This document shows positions 38,434-47,571 of a DNA stretch of 64,000 bases, piece after piece. Numbering within the stretch: position 1 is the stretch's first letter; each line of letters starts with the position of its first letter. A program made the position numbers and the translations under genes. Source of the DNA: Streptomyces sp. NRRL WC-3618 (GTDB lineage Bacteria; Actinomycetota; Actinomycetes; Streptomycetales; Streptomycetaceae); the NCBI RefSeq assembly GCF_001280005.1, contig NZ_LGDW01000225.1, forward strand, positions 10,806 to 74,805. Reading direction: 5' to 3'. The notes under the pieces were generated by a model. The model did not search any database. It worked only from the letters and a program-made list of their open reading frames with translations, and was not told the DNA's origin.

Positions 38434-38999
38434 CAGTTCTCCCCCTCCCGAACGAACCGCTCCACCGGCCCCACCGACTGCGCGTGCACCGTCAGATCGA
38501 ACCCGGGGAACACCGTGGGCACCCGTGCCGTGATCTCCACGCCCACCGTGTTCTGCTCCGGCTGGAGCATCGTCACGTTCGGCGCCAGGACCAGGGACGG
38601 GCCCAACTGCTGGACGTAACTGTCCACCACGTCCTGTGCCTCGCCACGCCACGCGCCCGGCTGGTCGTGCGCCATGGCGCGGGCCTTGCGGGCGCCGGCC
38701 TGGGCCGCCGCCTGGGCGACGTGGTCCGCGAAGAAGTACAGCGCGAACTGCACAGTCGCGAAGATCATGAAGAAGAGTACGGGCGTCAGCAGCACGAACT
38801 CGATCGCGGTCATGCCGGAGTCGGACGTACGGGAGTTGGACGTGCCGAGGCCTGGCGTACGGGAGTCGGACGCGCCGAAGCCCGGCGTGCCGGCGTCACC
38901 GCGGGCGGACGCCGACGTCCGTGCGGCCTCCACCCTGCGGCGTACCCATCTGCCTGCGCCACCCACGAGCAACAACCCCGTCAACTCGACCCCGTACAC
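38433..38999 (-). CDS. TadE-like pilus assembly protein with Ser/Gly/Thr-rich leader
   Basis: 188 residues. The TadE segment DSGMTAIEFVLLTPVLFFMI begins near residue 60. It is preceded by a low-complexity stretch in which SRTPGxG/SRTSDSG units repeat. The true start may be closer to the TadE segment. The C-terminal half is a secreted domain. Likely a minor pilin or assembly factor of the Flp-type pilus. Confidence 0.78.
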   Translation of the reverse strand: MYGVELTGLLLVGGAGRWVRRRVEAARTSASARGDAGTPGFGASDSRTPGLGTSNSRTSDSGMTAIEFVLLTPVLFFMIFATVQFALYFFADHVAQAAAQAGARKARAMAHDQPGAWRGEAQDVVDSYVQQLGPSLVLAPNVTMLQPEQNTVGVEITARVPTVFPGFDLTVHAQSVGPVERFVREGEN

Positions 39000-39018
39000 C
39001 CCGTTTTCGTACGTGCGA

Positions 39019-39270
39019 TCAGCAGGTGCCGCTTGCCTTGGCGCCCTTGATGCAGTCGCCGACCTTGTTGGCGCCGTCGCTCAGCGCGGTGTTGATGATC
39101 GCGGCGACCACGCCGACGATCGCCACGACGACCGCGGAGATGATGACCCACTCGACCGCGGACGCACCGCGGTCGAGTTCGCCGGAGCGGGCGCGCTGCA
39201 CGCGGCCCCGCAGGAAGGTGACCAGGAAGTCCATTGCCGGGTTCCCGGTGCTGAAGTTCCGTCCGTTCAT
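39019..39270 (-). CDS. Flp/TadE-type small pilin
   Basis: 83 residues. DRGASAVEWVIISAVVVAIV (about residues 36-55) has the Glu-plus-hydrophobic stretch of class IV prepilins processed by an A24 peptidase. The tail is short and has two cysteines (GDCIKGAKASGTC). Size, position between tadC and tadE and composition make it the likely major pilin. The ATG at 39268-39270 has GAGAGGA upstream. Confidence 0.82.
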   Translation of the reverse strand: MNGRNFSTGNPAMDFLVTFLRGRVQRARSGELDRGASAVEWVIISAVVVAIVGVVAAIINTALSDGANKVGDCIKGAKASGTC

Positions 39271-39326
39271 GGTGAGTTGTCCTCTCGAAACGAATTCTGG
39301 GTAGGGGCGGTGCTGCTGGAAACGAC

Positions 39327-40250
39327 TCAGACCTGGAACACGCGCATCGCCGCCGGATAGATCAGGAACACCAGGAACCCGGCGCACAGCAGCAGCTGCG
39401 CCACGAGCATCGACTGCGACTTCTCGCCCGCGCTGCCCTCGATCTCGGCAAGCTCGCGGTGCCGCATGGTCTCCGCGCGGGAGGCGAGCGACTCGCGCAC
39501 CTTCGCGCCGTCGTCCGCGACCAGGGCGAGGGAGGCGGAGAGGTCCTTGAGTTCCTCGACGCCCAGTTCCTCGCCCAGCGCACCGAGCGCCTGCCACTGG
39601 CTGGTACCGGTGATACGGGCGTCGGCGAGGGCGTTGCGGATGCGCTGGGTGGCCCAGCCGTCCGACACCTCCGCCGCCGCCATCAGCGCCTCGGGCAGAC
39701 CCCGGCCGCCGGCCAGGCTCATCGACACCAGGTCGAGATACGCCCCGATCACCCGCCGCAGGTCGCGCCGTTTGTCGGCCGCGTCCCGCCGTACCTCGAG
39801 GTCGGGGAGGAAGAAGAAGACGAGTGCGAAGAGCAGCGCCATCCAGACCGGGATGGCGGGGCTCCGGCCCAGGCCCAGCGTCAGGACGATGACGAAGAGG
39901 AACGGGCCGAAGAACAGACCGGCCGTCCCCAGCAGCACCTTCGTCGCGAGGAAGTTCTCCCAACTCCGGTCCAGGACAGCCAGGTCGGACCGCAACGAAC
40001 GCTGCTCCCAGCCCTGCTGGAAGTAGAAGTCCGAGACACGGACGCCCACTTGGGCCCGGAGCGAGCCGATACGGCCCGCGTCCTGGGTGCGATGGGCCGA
40101 CTCGTAGGCCGCTCCTCGCGCCCGCATCGCGTCGATGCGCGCGACCTGCGAGACCGCACTCCGCTTCGACGGCATCAACGCCCGTACGAGGACGTAGATA
40201 CCGAGGCCCAGAGTGGCGCCGACCACTACCGGCATGGTCAGGTCGTTCAT
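39327..40250 (-). CDS. Type II secretion F family protein (TadC-like)
   Basis: 307-residue inner-membrane platform protein. Hydrophobic segments at the start, near 105-160 and at the end flank the cytoplasmic T2SSF helical domain (SMSLAGGRGLPEAL, WQALGALGEELGV). With the next gene it should form the platform on which the CpaF ATPase acts. ATGA overlap with tadB. Confidence 0.88.
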   Translation of the reverse strand: MNDLTMPVVVGATLGLGIYVLVRALMPSKRSAVSQVARIDAMRARGAAYESAHRTQDAGRIGSLRAQVGVRVSDFYFQQGWEQRSLRSDLAVLDRSWENFLATKVLLGTAGLFFGPFLFVIVLTLGLGRSPAIPVWMALLFALVFFFLPDLEVRRDAADKRRDLRRVIGAYLDLVSMSLAGGRGLPEALMAAAEVSDGWATQRIRNALADARITGTSQWQALGALGEELGVEELKDLSASLALVADDGAKVRESLASRAETMRHRELAEIEGSAGEKSQSMLVAQLLLCAGFLVFLIYPAAMRVFQV

Positions 40251-41326
40251 CGACGGACCCCCTCTTCAGCACCGAACGGCGGCTGTCCCGGCGTGCCTTG
40301 GGCTCCTTGGGCTCCTTGGACGGGAGCTCGGGGCGGTCGTACGAACTGCACCGACGAGTCGTCCCGTACCAGGAAGCGTTCGGGGGTCTCGATGGTCGAC
40401 AGCTTGCGCAGCCACCAGAAGCCGAGCGCGAACAGGCCGCAGACAGCGGCGAGTACGACCTGTCCGATCGCCGTGCCGTACGGCTCCACGAACTCGCGGT
40501 TGAAGATGGCGAGTCCGAGGACGAAGCCCACCGACACCACCACAACGATCTGTACGGACCGGCGAGTTGACGACCGCTGCGCCATGACGCGCTGCCGCAT
40601 GTCGACCTCCTCGCGTGCCGACTTCGCGAGCGCGCCAAGGACTTGCCGCAGACCCGGGCCGCGCAGCCGCGCGTTGAGGATGAGCGCCGCGACGATGATG
40701 TCGGCGGACGCGTCGTTGATCTCGTCCGCGAGCTGCTGGAGCGCGTCGGGCAGAGGGGTACGGGAGCGGAGCCGGTCGACCATCGCGTCCAGGTGCGGAC
40801 GCAGGACGGGGGCCGCCGCGCGCGCCGACGCCGGGATCGCCTGCTCCAGACCGACAGCGCCGGCGATCGTGTCGCGCAGCGACTCGGTCCAGGAGGCGAG
40901 GGCCTCCACGCGCCGCATGCCGGCCCGTTCCTCCGCCGCGCCGCCGAAGAGACGGTCCCAGAAGAAGACGAGGACGCCGGCCGCGATACCGGCCACCGCC
41001 CACCGGGTCAGCACCAGTACGGCGAGTCCGACGAGGGCGGCGAGCGAACCGCGCTGCCCCGCGAACCGGATGAGTTCGCCTGCGCGCTCGCTGGCCTTCT
41101 GCTTCTCGTGCTCCGGCTTGGCCGGCAGCCCGCGGATCGCGATGGCGAGGAGCGCGAGCCCGCCGCCGACGGCGACGCCGGCCACAAGCGAGTACAGGAC
41201 CTCCATGGAGAACAGTCCGCCCATGGAGCCGAGCGAGCCCGCCGCCGCCGAGTACATGTCCCCGTACGCCGACGCGCCGCCACTACTACTGCTGCTGATG
41301 CTGTATGTCGTCATGATCATGGTCAC
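40247..41326 (-). CDS. Type II secretion F family protein (TadB-like)
   Basis: 359-residue membrane protein. The first ~20 residues are serine rich, then helices near 35-65 and 100-130, the T2SSF domain (SWTESLRDTIAGAVGLEQAI, LADEINDASADIIVAALIL) and two C-terminal helices. The GTG overlaps the cpaF stop (GTGA). Partner of the TadC-like protein. Confidence 0.88.
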   Translation of the reverse strand: MTMIMTTYSISSSSSGGASAYGDMYSAAAGSLGSMGGLFSMEVLYSLVAGVAVGGGLALLAIAIRGLPAKPEHEKQKASERAGELIRFAGQRGSLAALVGLAVLVLTRWAVAGIAAGVLVFFWDRLFGGAAEERAGMRRVEALASWTESLRDTIAGAVGLEQAIPASARAAAPVLRPHLDAMVDRLRSRTPLPDALQQLADEINDASADIIVAALILNARLRGPGLRQVLGALAKSAREEVDMRQRVMAQRSSTRRSVQIVVVVSVGFVLGLAIFNREFVEPYGTAIGQVVLAAVCGLFALGFWWLRKLSTIETPERFLVRDDSSVQFVRPPRAPVQGAQGAQGTPGQPPFGAEEGVRR

Positions 41327-42633
41327 CCCCAGTTCCCGCCGGGCAACCGGTACCCGTGCGCGACCAGATCGTCGAGGCAGGAGATGGGCGCGTGCGGCAC
41401 GACGCGGCCGTCCGGGGTCTCCGCGAAGACCTCGCTGGACAGCACGCGGCCGTCCACGCCGTTGACCTCGCGGACCGAGGTCACCATGCGCTGGAGCCGG
41501 CCGCCCGTATGGAAGTTGTTGCGCCGCGTGATGAAGACGACGAAGTTCACGGCGCCCGCGACGAGCATCTGGCTGGCCTCGATGGGCAGCCGCTCCGACG
41601 CCTGGAGCGCGTACGTGGAAATACGGTTGAAGACCTCGTGCGAGCTGTTGGCGTGGATCGTGGAGAGCGAGCCGTCGTTGCCCTGCGACATCGCGTTGAG
41701 CATCGTCACGATCTCGTCGCCGAGCACCTCACCGACGATGACTCGGGAGGGGTTCATACGCAGCGACCGTCGCACCAGCTCGGCCATCGAAATCATGCCC
41801 TGGCCCTCGGAGTTGGGCAGCCTCTCCTCGAACGCCACGACGTTGGGGTGGAGTTCGGGAAACTGGTCGAGGCCGAGCTCCAGCGCACGTTCGACGGTGA
41901 TGAGCCGCTCGTGCGGCGGGATCTCGTTGGCGAGGGCCCGAAGCAGCGTCGTCTTACCGGCATTGGTGGCGCCCGCGATCATGATGTTCTTCCGGGCGCG
42001 CACGGCACAGGCCATGAAGTGGGCGACTTCCGGAGTGACGGTGCCGTTCCCGACGAGGTCGGAGATGAAGACCTTGCCCATGCGCGCACGACGGATGGAG
42101 AGCGCCGGGCGCCGCGTCACATCCATGACGGCCGACAGTCGCGACCCGTCCGGCAGCCGCAGGTCGAGCTGCGGGTTGGCGGAGTCGAAGGGACGGGAGG
42201 AGAGCCCCGAGTAGGCGCCGAGCACCTGAATGAGCTCGATGAGCTCCTCGTCGGACTCGGCAACGGGATCCCCCGCCACCTCGCGACCGTCGGAATACCC
42301 GACGAAGACCTGGTCGTACCCGTTGATGTCGATGTTCTCGACGTCGACGTTGTCGAGCAGCGGCTGCAGCCGACCGACACCGAACAGCGCGGCGTGCACG
42401 GCAGCCGCGTACTGCTCCTCGGTCTCGGCATCCAGCGGCGTACGCCCGGCGTTGATCTCGGTGCGGGCGTAGTCCTCGAGGATCTGGGCTATGACGGCCC
42501 GCGCGTACTGCCGCTCGTCCTCGCCGGACATCGGCGTGACGTTGGAGGCTTGGTCGAGCCGACGCTGCTCGGCGATCCGGTCACCGGCGTCCTGCCGGAA
42601 CCGCTTGACCAACGAGTGGTCGACAGCGGTCAT
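41323..42633 (-). CDS. cpaF: CpaF/TadA-type pilus ATPase
   Basis: 436-residue secretion ATPase that powers pilus assembly. Walker A is AGATNAGKTTLLRAL (about residue 215-230), with VIVGEVLGDEIVTMLNAMSQG and GSLSTIHANSS giving the aspartate/histidine boxes. The N-terminal helical domain precedes it as in CpaF. It overlaps the genes on both sides by 4 bp. Confidence 0.94.
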   Translation of the reverse strand: MTAVDHSLVKRFRQDAGDRIAEQRRLDQASNVTPMSGEDERQYARAVIAQILEDYARTEINAGRTPLDAETEEQYAAAVHAALFGVGRLQPLLDNVDVENIDINGYDQVFVGYSDGREVAGDPVAESDEELIELIQVLGAYSGLSSRPFDSANPQLDLRLPDGSRLSAVMDVTRRPALSIRRARMGKVFISDLVGNGTVTPEVAHFMACAVRARKNIMIAGATNAGKTTLLRALANEIPPHERLITVERALELGLDQFPELHPNVVAFEERLPNSEGQGMISMAELVRRSLRMNPSRVIVGEVLGDEIVTMLNAMSQGNDGSLSTIHANSSHEVFNRISTYALQASERLPIEASQMLVAGAVNFVVFITRRNNFHTGGRLQRMVTSVREVNGVDGRVLSSEVFAETPDGRVVPHAPISCLDDLVAHGYRLPGGNWG

Positions 42634-43553
42634 CGGCCGGCTCCGGCATGACCGGGATGCCCACCGGCGTGACCGGACTGGCCCTGCATCGGCGGCTGAT
42701 GGGCGCCCTGACCCTGGACGTGGCTCTGCTGGCTCTGCACCTGGCTGGGTACGGACCAGGCGGCGCCGTACTGCTGATACAGGTCCGAAGTCACCTTGCG
42801 CGCCGACCTGATGAGCATCGACTTGTCGAGCCGCCCACGCTTACGTCCGGCCAACTGCTCGGCCCCGGCCGGGTCTTCGGCGAGCGTGCCGACGACACGG
42901 GCACCCGTCTGCGCGTGTACGAGCATGTCGTTGACCTGGTTGACCAGCTTGCCCGAGTTGTTCGGATCGGCGATCAGGACGACCCCGATGAGGGGTGTGC
43001 CGAGACTGCCGGCGCCGCGCGGGCCGCCGTGCAGCTTGGTGGAGAGGGCGGCGGCGCGGTCGCGCACGCGCGCGATGGCTTCCGGTTCGGTCCGGGAGAT
43101 GAGCAACACGAGCGCGGCGTGCGGAAACAGCTCGACGACAGGGGTGTCCCCGCTGATGCGTCCGCAGTCGGCGATGACGTCGGCGGGCGCGTTCGGGGAG
43201 TCGGCGAGCTGCGCGAAGGCGCTGCCGAGGGTGGGCCAGAGCCCGGCGAGCCCGGCGGCCTGCTCGGCGATGCCGAGCCCGACGAGCACTTCGAGCCCGC
43301 CGCTCAACGGCTGTACGTGGTCCCAGAGTTGATCGGGAACGAGCCCACGTCGGGCGGTCGCGGCAATCGACAGCATGCCGGTGTTGGGGTTGAGCATCCC
43401 GCCGTGCGCGGCAGCGCTGCGGTACACGAGGTCACCACCGGCCGGGTCGGTCTCGGCGAGCAGGGCCCGCCGGGGCCAGACCGCCGCGAGCGCGACGGCC
43501 GCGGTGGTCACGCCGGGTGAGCCCTTGTCGGCGGCAAGAACGATGAGCGCCAT
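42630..43553 (-). CDS. CpaE/TadZ-like ParA-family protein
   Basis: 307 residues of MinD/ParA type. The P-loop is KGSPGVTTAAVALA, so the usual signature lysine before TT is replaced by valine, as in many TadZ/CpaE localisation proteins. The C-terminus carries a Gln/His/Gly-rich tail (HVQGQGAHQPPMQGQ). Expected to position the pilus apparatus. Overlaps cpaF. Confidence 0.82.
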   Translation of the reverse strand: MALIVLAADKGSPGVTTAAVALAAVWPRRALLAETDPAGGDLVYRSAAAHGGMLNPNTGMLSIAATARRGLVPDQLWDHVQPLSGGLEVLVGLGIAEQAAGLAGLWPTLGSAFAQLADSPNAPADVIADCGRISGDTPVVELFPHAALVLLISRTEPEAIARVRDRAAALSTKLHGGPRGAGSLGTPLIGVVLIADPNNSGKLVNQVNDMLVHAQTGARVVGTLAEDPAGAEQLAGRKRGRLDKSMLIRSARKVTSDLYQQYGAAWSVPSQVQSQQSHVQGQGAHQPPMQGQSGHAGGHPGHAGAGR

Positions 43554-43570
43554 GGTTTCTGGGGCCGCCT

Positions 43571-44296
43571 TCAGCTGCTGGGGATGCGCACGAGGGCCAC
43601 TTGGCCGACGGCGGCTGCCTGAGCGAGGTCGGCGGCCTTGGAGCTGTCGACGGTGAGGGTGACGGGGAGGTTGGTGCTGCTTATTACCTCACTGTCCTTC
43701 GTGTTCTGAACGAAGGTGACCTTCGCCTTGTCCACGATCAGGCTGGTGCCGGCGCCGGAGGAGCTGGAGCCACTGGAACCAGTACTGGAGCCGGTTCCCG
43801 TGGTGTTGCCGACACGGTAGGCGGCGACCAGGTCCCCCTGATTGAGGTTGTTCGGGTACTGCCCCTCCTTGAGGGAGAGCCCAACGGTGGCCTGCCCGGC
43901 GCCGAGGCCGGTCTCGCCGGTGAACATCTGCCCGACGGGGACGACTCCCGCGGGGATCGCGCTGACGGCCTTCAGCTTCATCAGGCCGGCCAGCTGCTCC
44001 CACCGGATGTAGTCGATGCCTTTGTCGGCCGCGACCAGGACTGACGTCGTGTTGGCCTTGCTGACGGAGCCTCCGGCCGGAATCGCCTTGGTCACCTTGA
44101 CGACCTCGATCCGGTCCCCCGCCCGCAGCACGAGCATCGTCGCGCCCAGCGCGCCGACCAGAATCAGCAGCACCGCGAGAGCGGCAAGAGCCGGTTTGCG
44201 TTCGCGAGGCGGCGTCGGGAGCCGCTCACCGGACATCGACGGAGCGGGCATCGAGGAACGGCCGCCGCCCGCACCCGTACGCTCTTGGATCTTCAC
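43571..44296 (-). CDS. CpaB/RcpC-like SAF-domain pilus assembly protein
   Basis: 241 residues. A cytoplasmic start rich in Arg/Pro is followed by one membrane helix (ALAALAVLLILVGALGATML), then an SAF domain (KVTKAIPAGGSVSKANT ... IPAGVVPVGQMFTG) and a Gly/Ser run (TGTGSSTGSSGSSSSGAG). CpaB homologues modulate the outer channel or the cell-envelope passage of Flp pili. First gene of the operon; a GTG start with GGGGAG upstream. Confidence 0.83.
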   Translation of the reverse strand: MKIQERTGAGGGRSSMPAPSMSGERLPTPPRERKPALAALAVLLILVGALGATMLVLRAGDRIEVVKVTKAIPAGGSVSKANTTSVLVAADKGIDYIRWEQLAGLMKLKAVSAIPAGVVPVGQMFTGETGLGAGQATVGLSLKEGQYPNNLNQGDLVAAYRVGNTTGTGSSTGSSGSSSSGAGTSLIVDKAKVTFVQNTKDSEVISSTNLPVTLTVDSSKAADLAQAAAVGQVALVRIPSS

Positions 44297-45468
44297 GCAA
44301 CAGCTCCCCGTACACCCAAGAAAAATTCTGCCAATTCAAGCGCCAAATAGGACACTTCACCCGCGATACGCGTGATGCACGCGATCCACCCTTGCCGGAC
44401 GTACCGCCCGGCCCGGCCGATCAGCCAGCCCTGGAGTGAGTGTCAAGCGATGGCACCGTATCAGCCGTACATAAGCCCCTCAAGGCGCGTTCTGGATGGT
44501 GAACAGCACGGGGAACCGGGCGTGCACAACGTTCTTCACGTGCAACTACGGCCGCACGGTTCCCCGTTGGGCACGGCGATGCGGTTACGGCCCCCGCTGT
44601 GCAGGCGCGAATCTGTTGCCGACCCGACATCCCCAGGCCAGACAACCTGGGTCACCACCCCCACCGTCATCACGACTCTCCCATGAGGCCTGCACGATTC
44701 GCTCACGCGAGGGGGGGCGATCCGATTCCGTCGTACGAGGGACAGCCACTACGGGCGCGCGCCCTCCCACAGCGTCCCCTCGAAGAGCTCCAGGACCTCA
44801 CCCAGGCTCATCTCGCGCCACCCCTGCCCTCACCACTGCCCTGCCGACAGGATCCAGCTGCCGTCCCCTCCACCCGCCAGACCTTGCCCAAACGGTTGTC
44901 GAACTCCACGAATCCGCCGGAGGAGTCGGCCGGCTCGGGAACCTTCTGGCGGACGATCCGCGGGTAGGCCGGTGCTGCGCCCGGGGCTGTTACTTCCGCC
45001 ACCGGTACTGGGATTGTCCAAGCTCATCTTCACGAACGACATTGACCCGCGCCCGGTTTCGGCGGGATGGAGTATTTTCACGTACTCCTGCCTCGACGTA
45101 GCCGCCGTCGTGGGAGTCCCGTCCGAACCTGAGGACGAGAAGGACAACGTGCCGGCCACCGGAGAGCGCATGAAGGTCGACACCAGCACAGCCCCGACAC
45201 GGGAAGCGTGAGTGGACAGGCAGTCAGATCTGTATCCGGTTCGGCGTTCTCAGCGTGCGCGCCCGAGCTGCCGGTCCGGACGCTGCCCCACCATCCCGGG
45301 CCGAGCGGGTCTCCGGTGGACACGATCAGGACACAGGACGCATCGATTTCACCCCCCATAGATTCACAAACGCCCCCGCTGTGAAGCCAGTCCAGCCTGG
45401 CAAGGCCACAAGCTCCCCAGATACCGTCAGAGGTCTCAGCTGCATCGACATCTCACGGGGAGCCCACC
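44297..45468. other. Long intergenic region without a convincing gene
   Basis: About 1.17 kb between the divergent cpaB-like and lipoprotein genes, which must contain both promoters. The cpaB side has an AT-rich run (44,310-44,350). Several short frames exist on both strands. One minus-strand stretch around 44,760-45,060 reads MSFVKMSLDNPSTGG in one frame and GGFVEFDNRLGKVWRVEG in another, which may be a decayed small gene, but I cannot support it as coding. Confidence 0.4.
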
Positions 45469-46140
45469 TTGAAGCGCCGTTCTTTGCCCGTTGCCGCCGC
45501 GCTCACCGCGACCGCAGTCCTGCTGCTGACGGCCTGCGGCAGCGGAGACGACAAGTCCAGCGCCAACGACAAGATCGCCGGCGCCGAACAGAGCACGGCG
45601 ACACCGACGAAGTCGGCAGAGCCTTCGGCGGCAGCGGCGGAGGACAACCCGGACGGCGTGGATGTGTCCCTACCCAAGGACATCAACCTGGTCTTCGACT
45701 GGACCAAGCCGACGAACAAGAACGAAGCGGCAGCTATGGACGACGCCGCGAACTACATCCGCGCCATCTATCACGGCGTTGACAAGCGCACGACCAAGGA
45801 CGCGGCCGTGACCGCCTACTCCACCGGCGGGGGGCTGCACTACGCCCAGGTACAGATCAACGAATGGCTCAAGGGCGGCTGGACCGCCTCCGGCACACTG
45901 CGCCACTACGACGCCACCACACGGTCTGCCGCGAACGGCAACTCTGTGGAGGTCGCGTTCTGTACGGATTCAAGCAAGTTTCCCGGCAAAGAGGTCAAGA
46001 CCGGGAAGATCCTTACAAGCACACCCAGCCTCGCGGACTACGACCACTTCAAGATCGTGATGGTCAAGTTCCCCACGGGTGATGGTCTCTGGCAGGCGTC
46101 CAAGGTTTCCGTCGAGACAGAGGCGTCGGAGTGCCAGTGA
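45469..46140 (+). CDS. Lipoprotein, copy 2 of the duplicated pair (module B)
   Basis: 223-residue lipoprotein. TTG start at 45469 with GGGGAG eight bases upstream; lipobox LLTAC (Cys23), then an acidic Ser/Ala/Glu linker. Same length and layout as the copy at 25,977, including a DDAxxxIRAIYHG / DDAKEELRAGY segment, a central cysteine (FCTDSS / YCTDES) and a C-terminal ECQ / ECAQ. Sequence has diverged strongly outside these blocks. First gene of module B. Confidence 0.85.
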   Translation: MKRRSLPVAAALTATAVLLLTACGSGDDKSSANDKIAGAEQSTATPTKSAEPSAAAAEDNPDGVDVSLPKDINLVFDWTKPTNKNEAAAMDDAANYIRAIYHGVDKRTTKDAAVTAYSTGGGLHYAQVQINEWLKGGWTASGTLRHYDATTRSAANGNSVEVAFCTDSSKFPGKEVKTGKILTSTPSLADYDHFKIVMVKFPTGDGLWQASKVSVETEASECQ

Positions 46141-47219
46141 ATACGTCACGACGTACGGCCTTCAGCACCGGCACTGTCTTGTTCCTCGCAGTCAGTGCTC
46201 TCATCCTCGCGGCACCCAGCTCCGCAGCGAAACCGGTGAACTTCGGCAAAGGCGATGACACCAACCAGCAGGGCGGCCGCGACAGCACAGGCATCTACGC
46301 CGCCGCCCAGATCCAGTACTCCGGCTCCGTCGCCAAAGGCGGCGGCACCGGCAACGTAACCTCGGCCGACGTCAACTGGACGCCCCCAGCCTGCTGGTAC
46401 GCCCCGTACCTCGGCGCCAAGGACTTCAAGGCGAAGATGTCCAAGAGCATCGAGGACTCCTTGAACACGCCCGGCATGGGAGGCACCGCGGGCTCGGCGC
46501 TCGGCGACGTGCAGCGCCACTACGAGGACGACTACGGCTGGACCGACACCCCCGGCTACAAGGACTACAACGTCGACAAGGACGGCAAGGGGATGTTCTG
46601 GGCCGGCGTCGAGAACCCTAACGAGCCGGACGCTCTCAAGCGGATGTCGTGTACCGACCTCCCCTTCTGGGTCGACAACGGCGAAGCTCCGCCGCCCCAG
46701 TACGAACAGGCCATCAGCCCGGAGATCCTCGCCGCCCTCGCCTACCAGCACATGCAACTCCCCGACACCAAGGTCACCCTCGCCCCGGCGGCCAACACCA
46801 AGGTGAACCTGCCGACGTGGGCGTGGCTCAACAAGGCCGGCTTCGACGAGGTCCAGGCGACGGCGGCCCTCAACGCCCCGGGCTTCAGCATCCAGGCCAC
46901 GACCACAGCCAAGCCGGTCTCCCTCAAGCTGGAGCCGGGCACTGCGGACGCCCAGACCTACCCGGCTTCCGGCGAGTGCGTCATCAACGCCGACGGCTCC
47001 ATCGGCGAGCCCTACGCCCAGGGCAAGTCCAACCAGACACCGCCCTGCGGAATCAAGTACCTCCGCTCCTCGGGCGACGGAACGTACAACCTGAGGGCAA
47101 CCATTACCTGGGACATCGCCTGGACCGGAACCGGCGGCGCGGGCGGCGATCTGCCGGACGGCACGTTCGGCGGTCAACAGGCGATCACCGTCCAGGAGAT
47201 CCAGGCCGTCAACCGCTGA
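46137..47219 (+). CDS. Secreted protein, copy 2 of the duplicated pair (module B)
   Basis: About 360 residues with a signal peptide ending APSSA. GTG at 46137 overlaps the lipoprotein stop; a GTG at 46131 is an alternative. VNWTPPACWYAP opens the mature protein, and the C-terminal half (KVNLPTWAWLNKAGF, TYPASGECVINADGSIG, PPCGIKYLR, VQEIQAVNR) is close to the protein at 26,645. Position just before the NW and carrier genes links this pair to the secretion module. Function unknown. Confidence 0.85.
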   Translation: MNTSRRTAFSTGTVLFLAVSALILAAPSSAAKPVNFGKGDDTNQQGGRDSTGIYAAAQIQYSGSVAKGGGTGNVTSADVNWTPPACWYAPYLGAKDFKAKMSKSIEDSLNTPGMGGTAGSALGDVQRHYEDDYGWTDTPGYKDYNVDKDGKGMFWAGVENPNEPDALKRMSCTDLPFWVDNGEAPPPQYEQAISPEILAALAYQHMQLPDTKVTLAPAANTKVNLPTWAWLNKAGFDEVQATAALNAPGFSIQATTTAKPVSLKLEPGTADAQTYPASGECVINADGSIGEPYAQGKSNQTPPCGIKYLRSSGDGTYNLRATITWDIAWTGTGGAGGDLPDGTFGGQQAITVQEIQAVNR

Positions 47220-47268
47220 GTGCCGAGGTGTCAGCTCGGGGATCACCAGCCCCGCCGGAGGAAACAAG

Positions 47269-47571
47269 ATGGCGAACGACTCAGACCTCAAAGTGAATAT
47301 CGACCTTCTCGTGGAGTCGGAGTCCCGGCTCCGCAAACTGAAGAAGGAATTCAACAACCTGGAAGCACGCAACGACGACATACGTGAGCACTGGGGCAGC
47401 AGCGGCATCACCGACGCCATGGATGAATTTGTGGACAACTGGGATGACTACCGCAAAGCCCTGCTCGAGAACATCGACGTCGTAGGCAAACTGGTCAAGG
47501 CCACTATCGACGGATTCACGGGCTTGGACGCCGAGCTCGCCAAGCAACTACGCAAGGGAAAGAAGAAGTGA
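47269..47571 (+). CDS. Small helical NW protein of module B
   Basis: 100 residues, two helices. NW at 57-58 (DEFVDNWDDYRKA), end LDAELAKQLRKGKKK. Also has HWGSSG at 41-46, a WxxS variant of the WXG turn. A GGAGGAAAC site precedes the ATG. Its TGA overlaps the GTG of the carrier gene, so the two are probably made together, as expected for a targeting partner. Confidence 0.82.
   Translation: MANDSDLKVNIDLLVESESRLRKLKKEFNNLEARNDDIREHWGSSGITDAMDEFVDNWDDYRKALLENIDVVGKLVKATIDGFTGLDAELAKQLRKGKKK

Noticed and set aside
44496..45189. Short frames on both strands of the 44.3-45.4 kb spacer
   Set aside because: None has a convincing start with ribosome binding site plus a recognisable or consistent product; possible remnants only.
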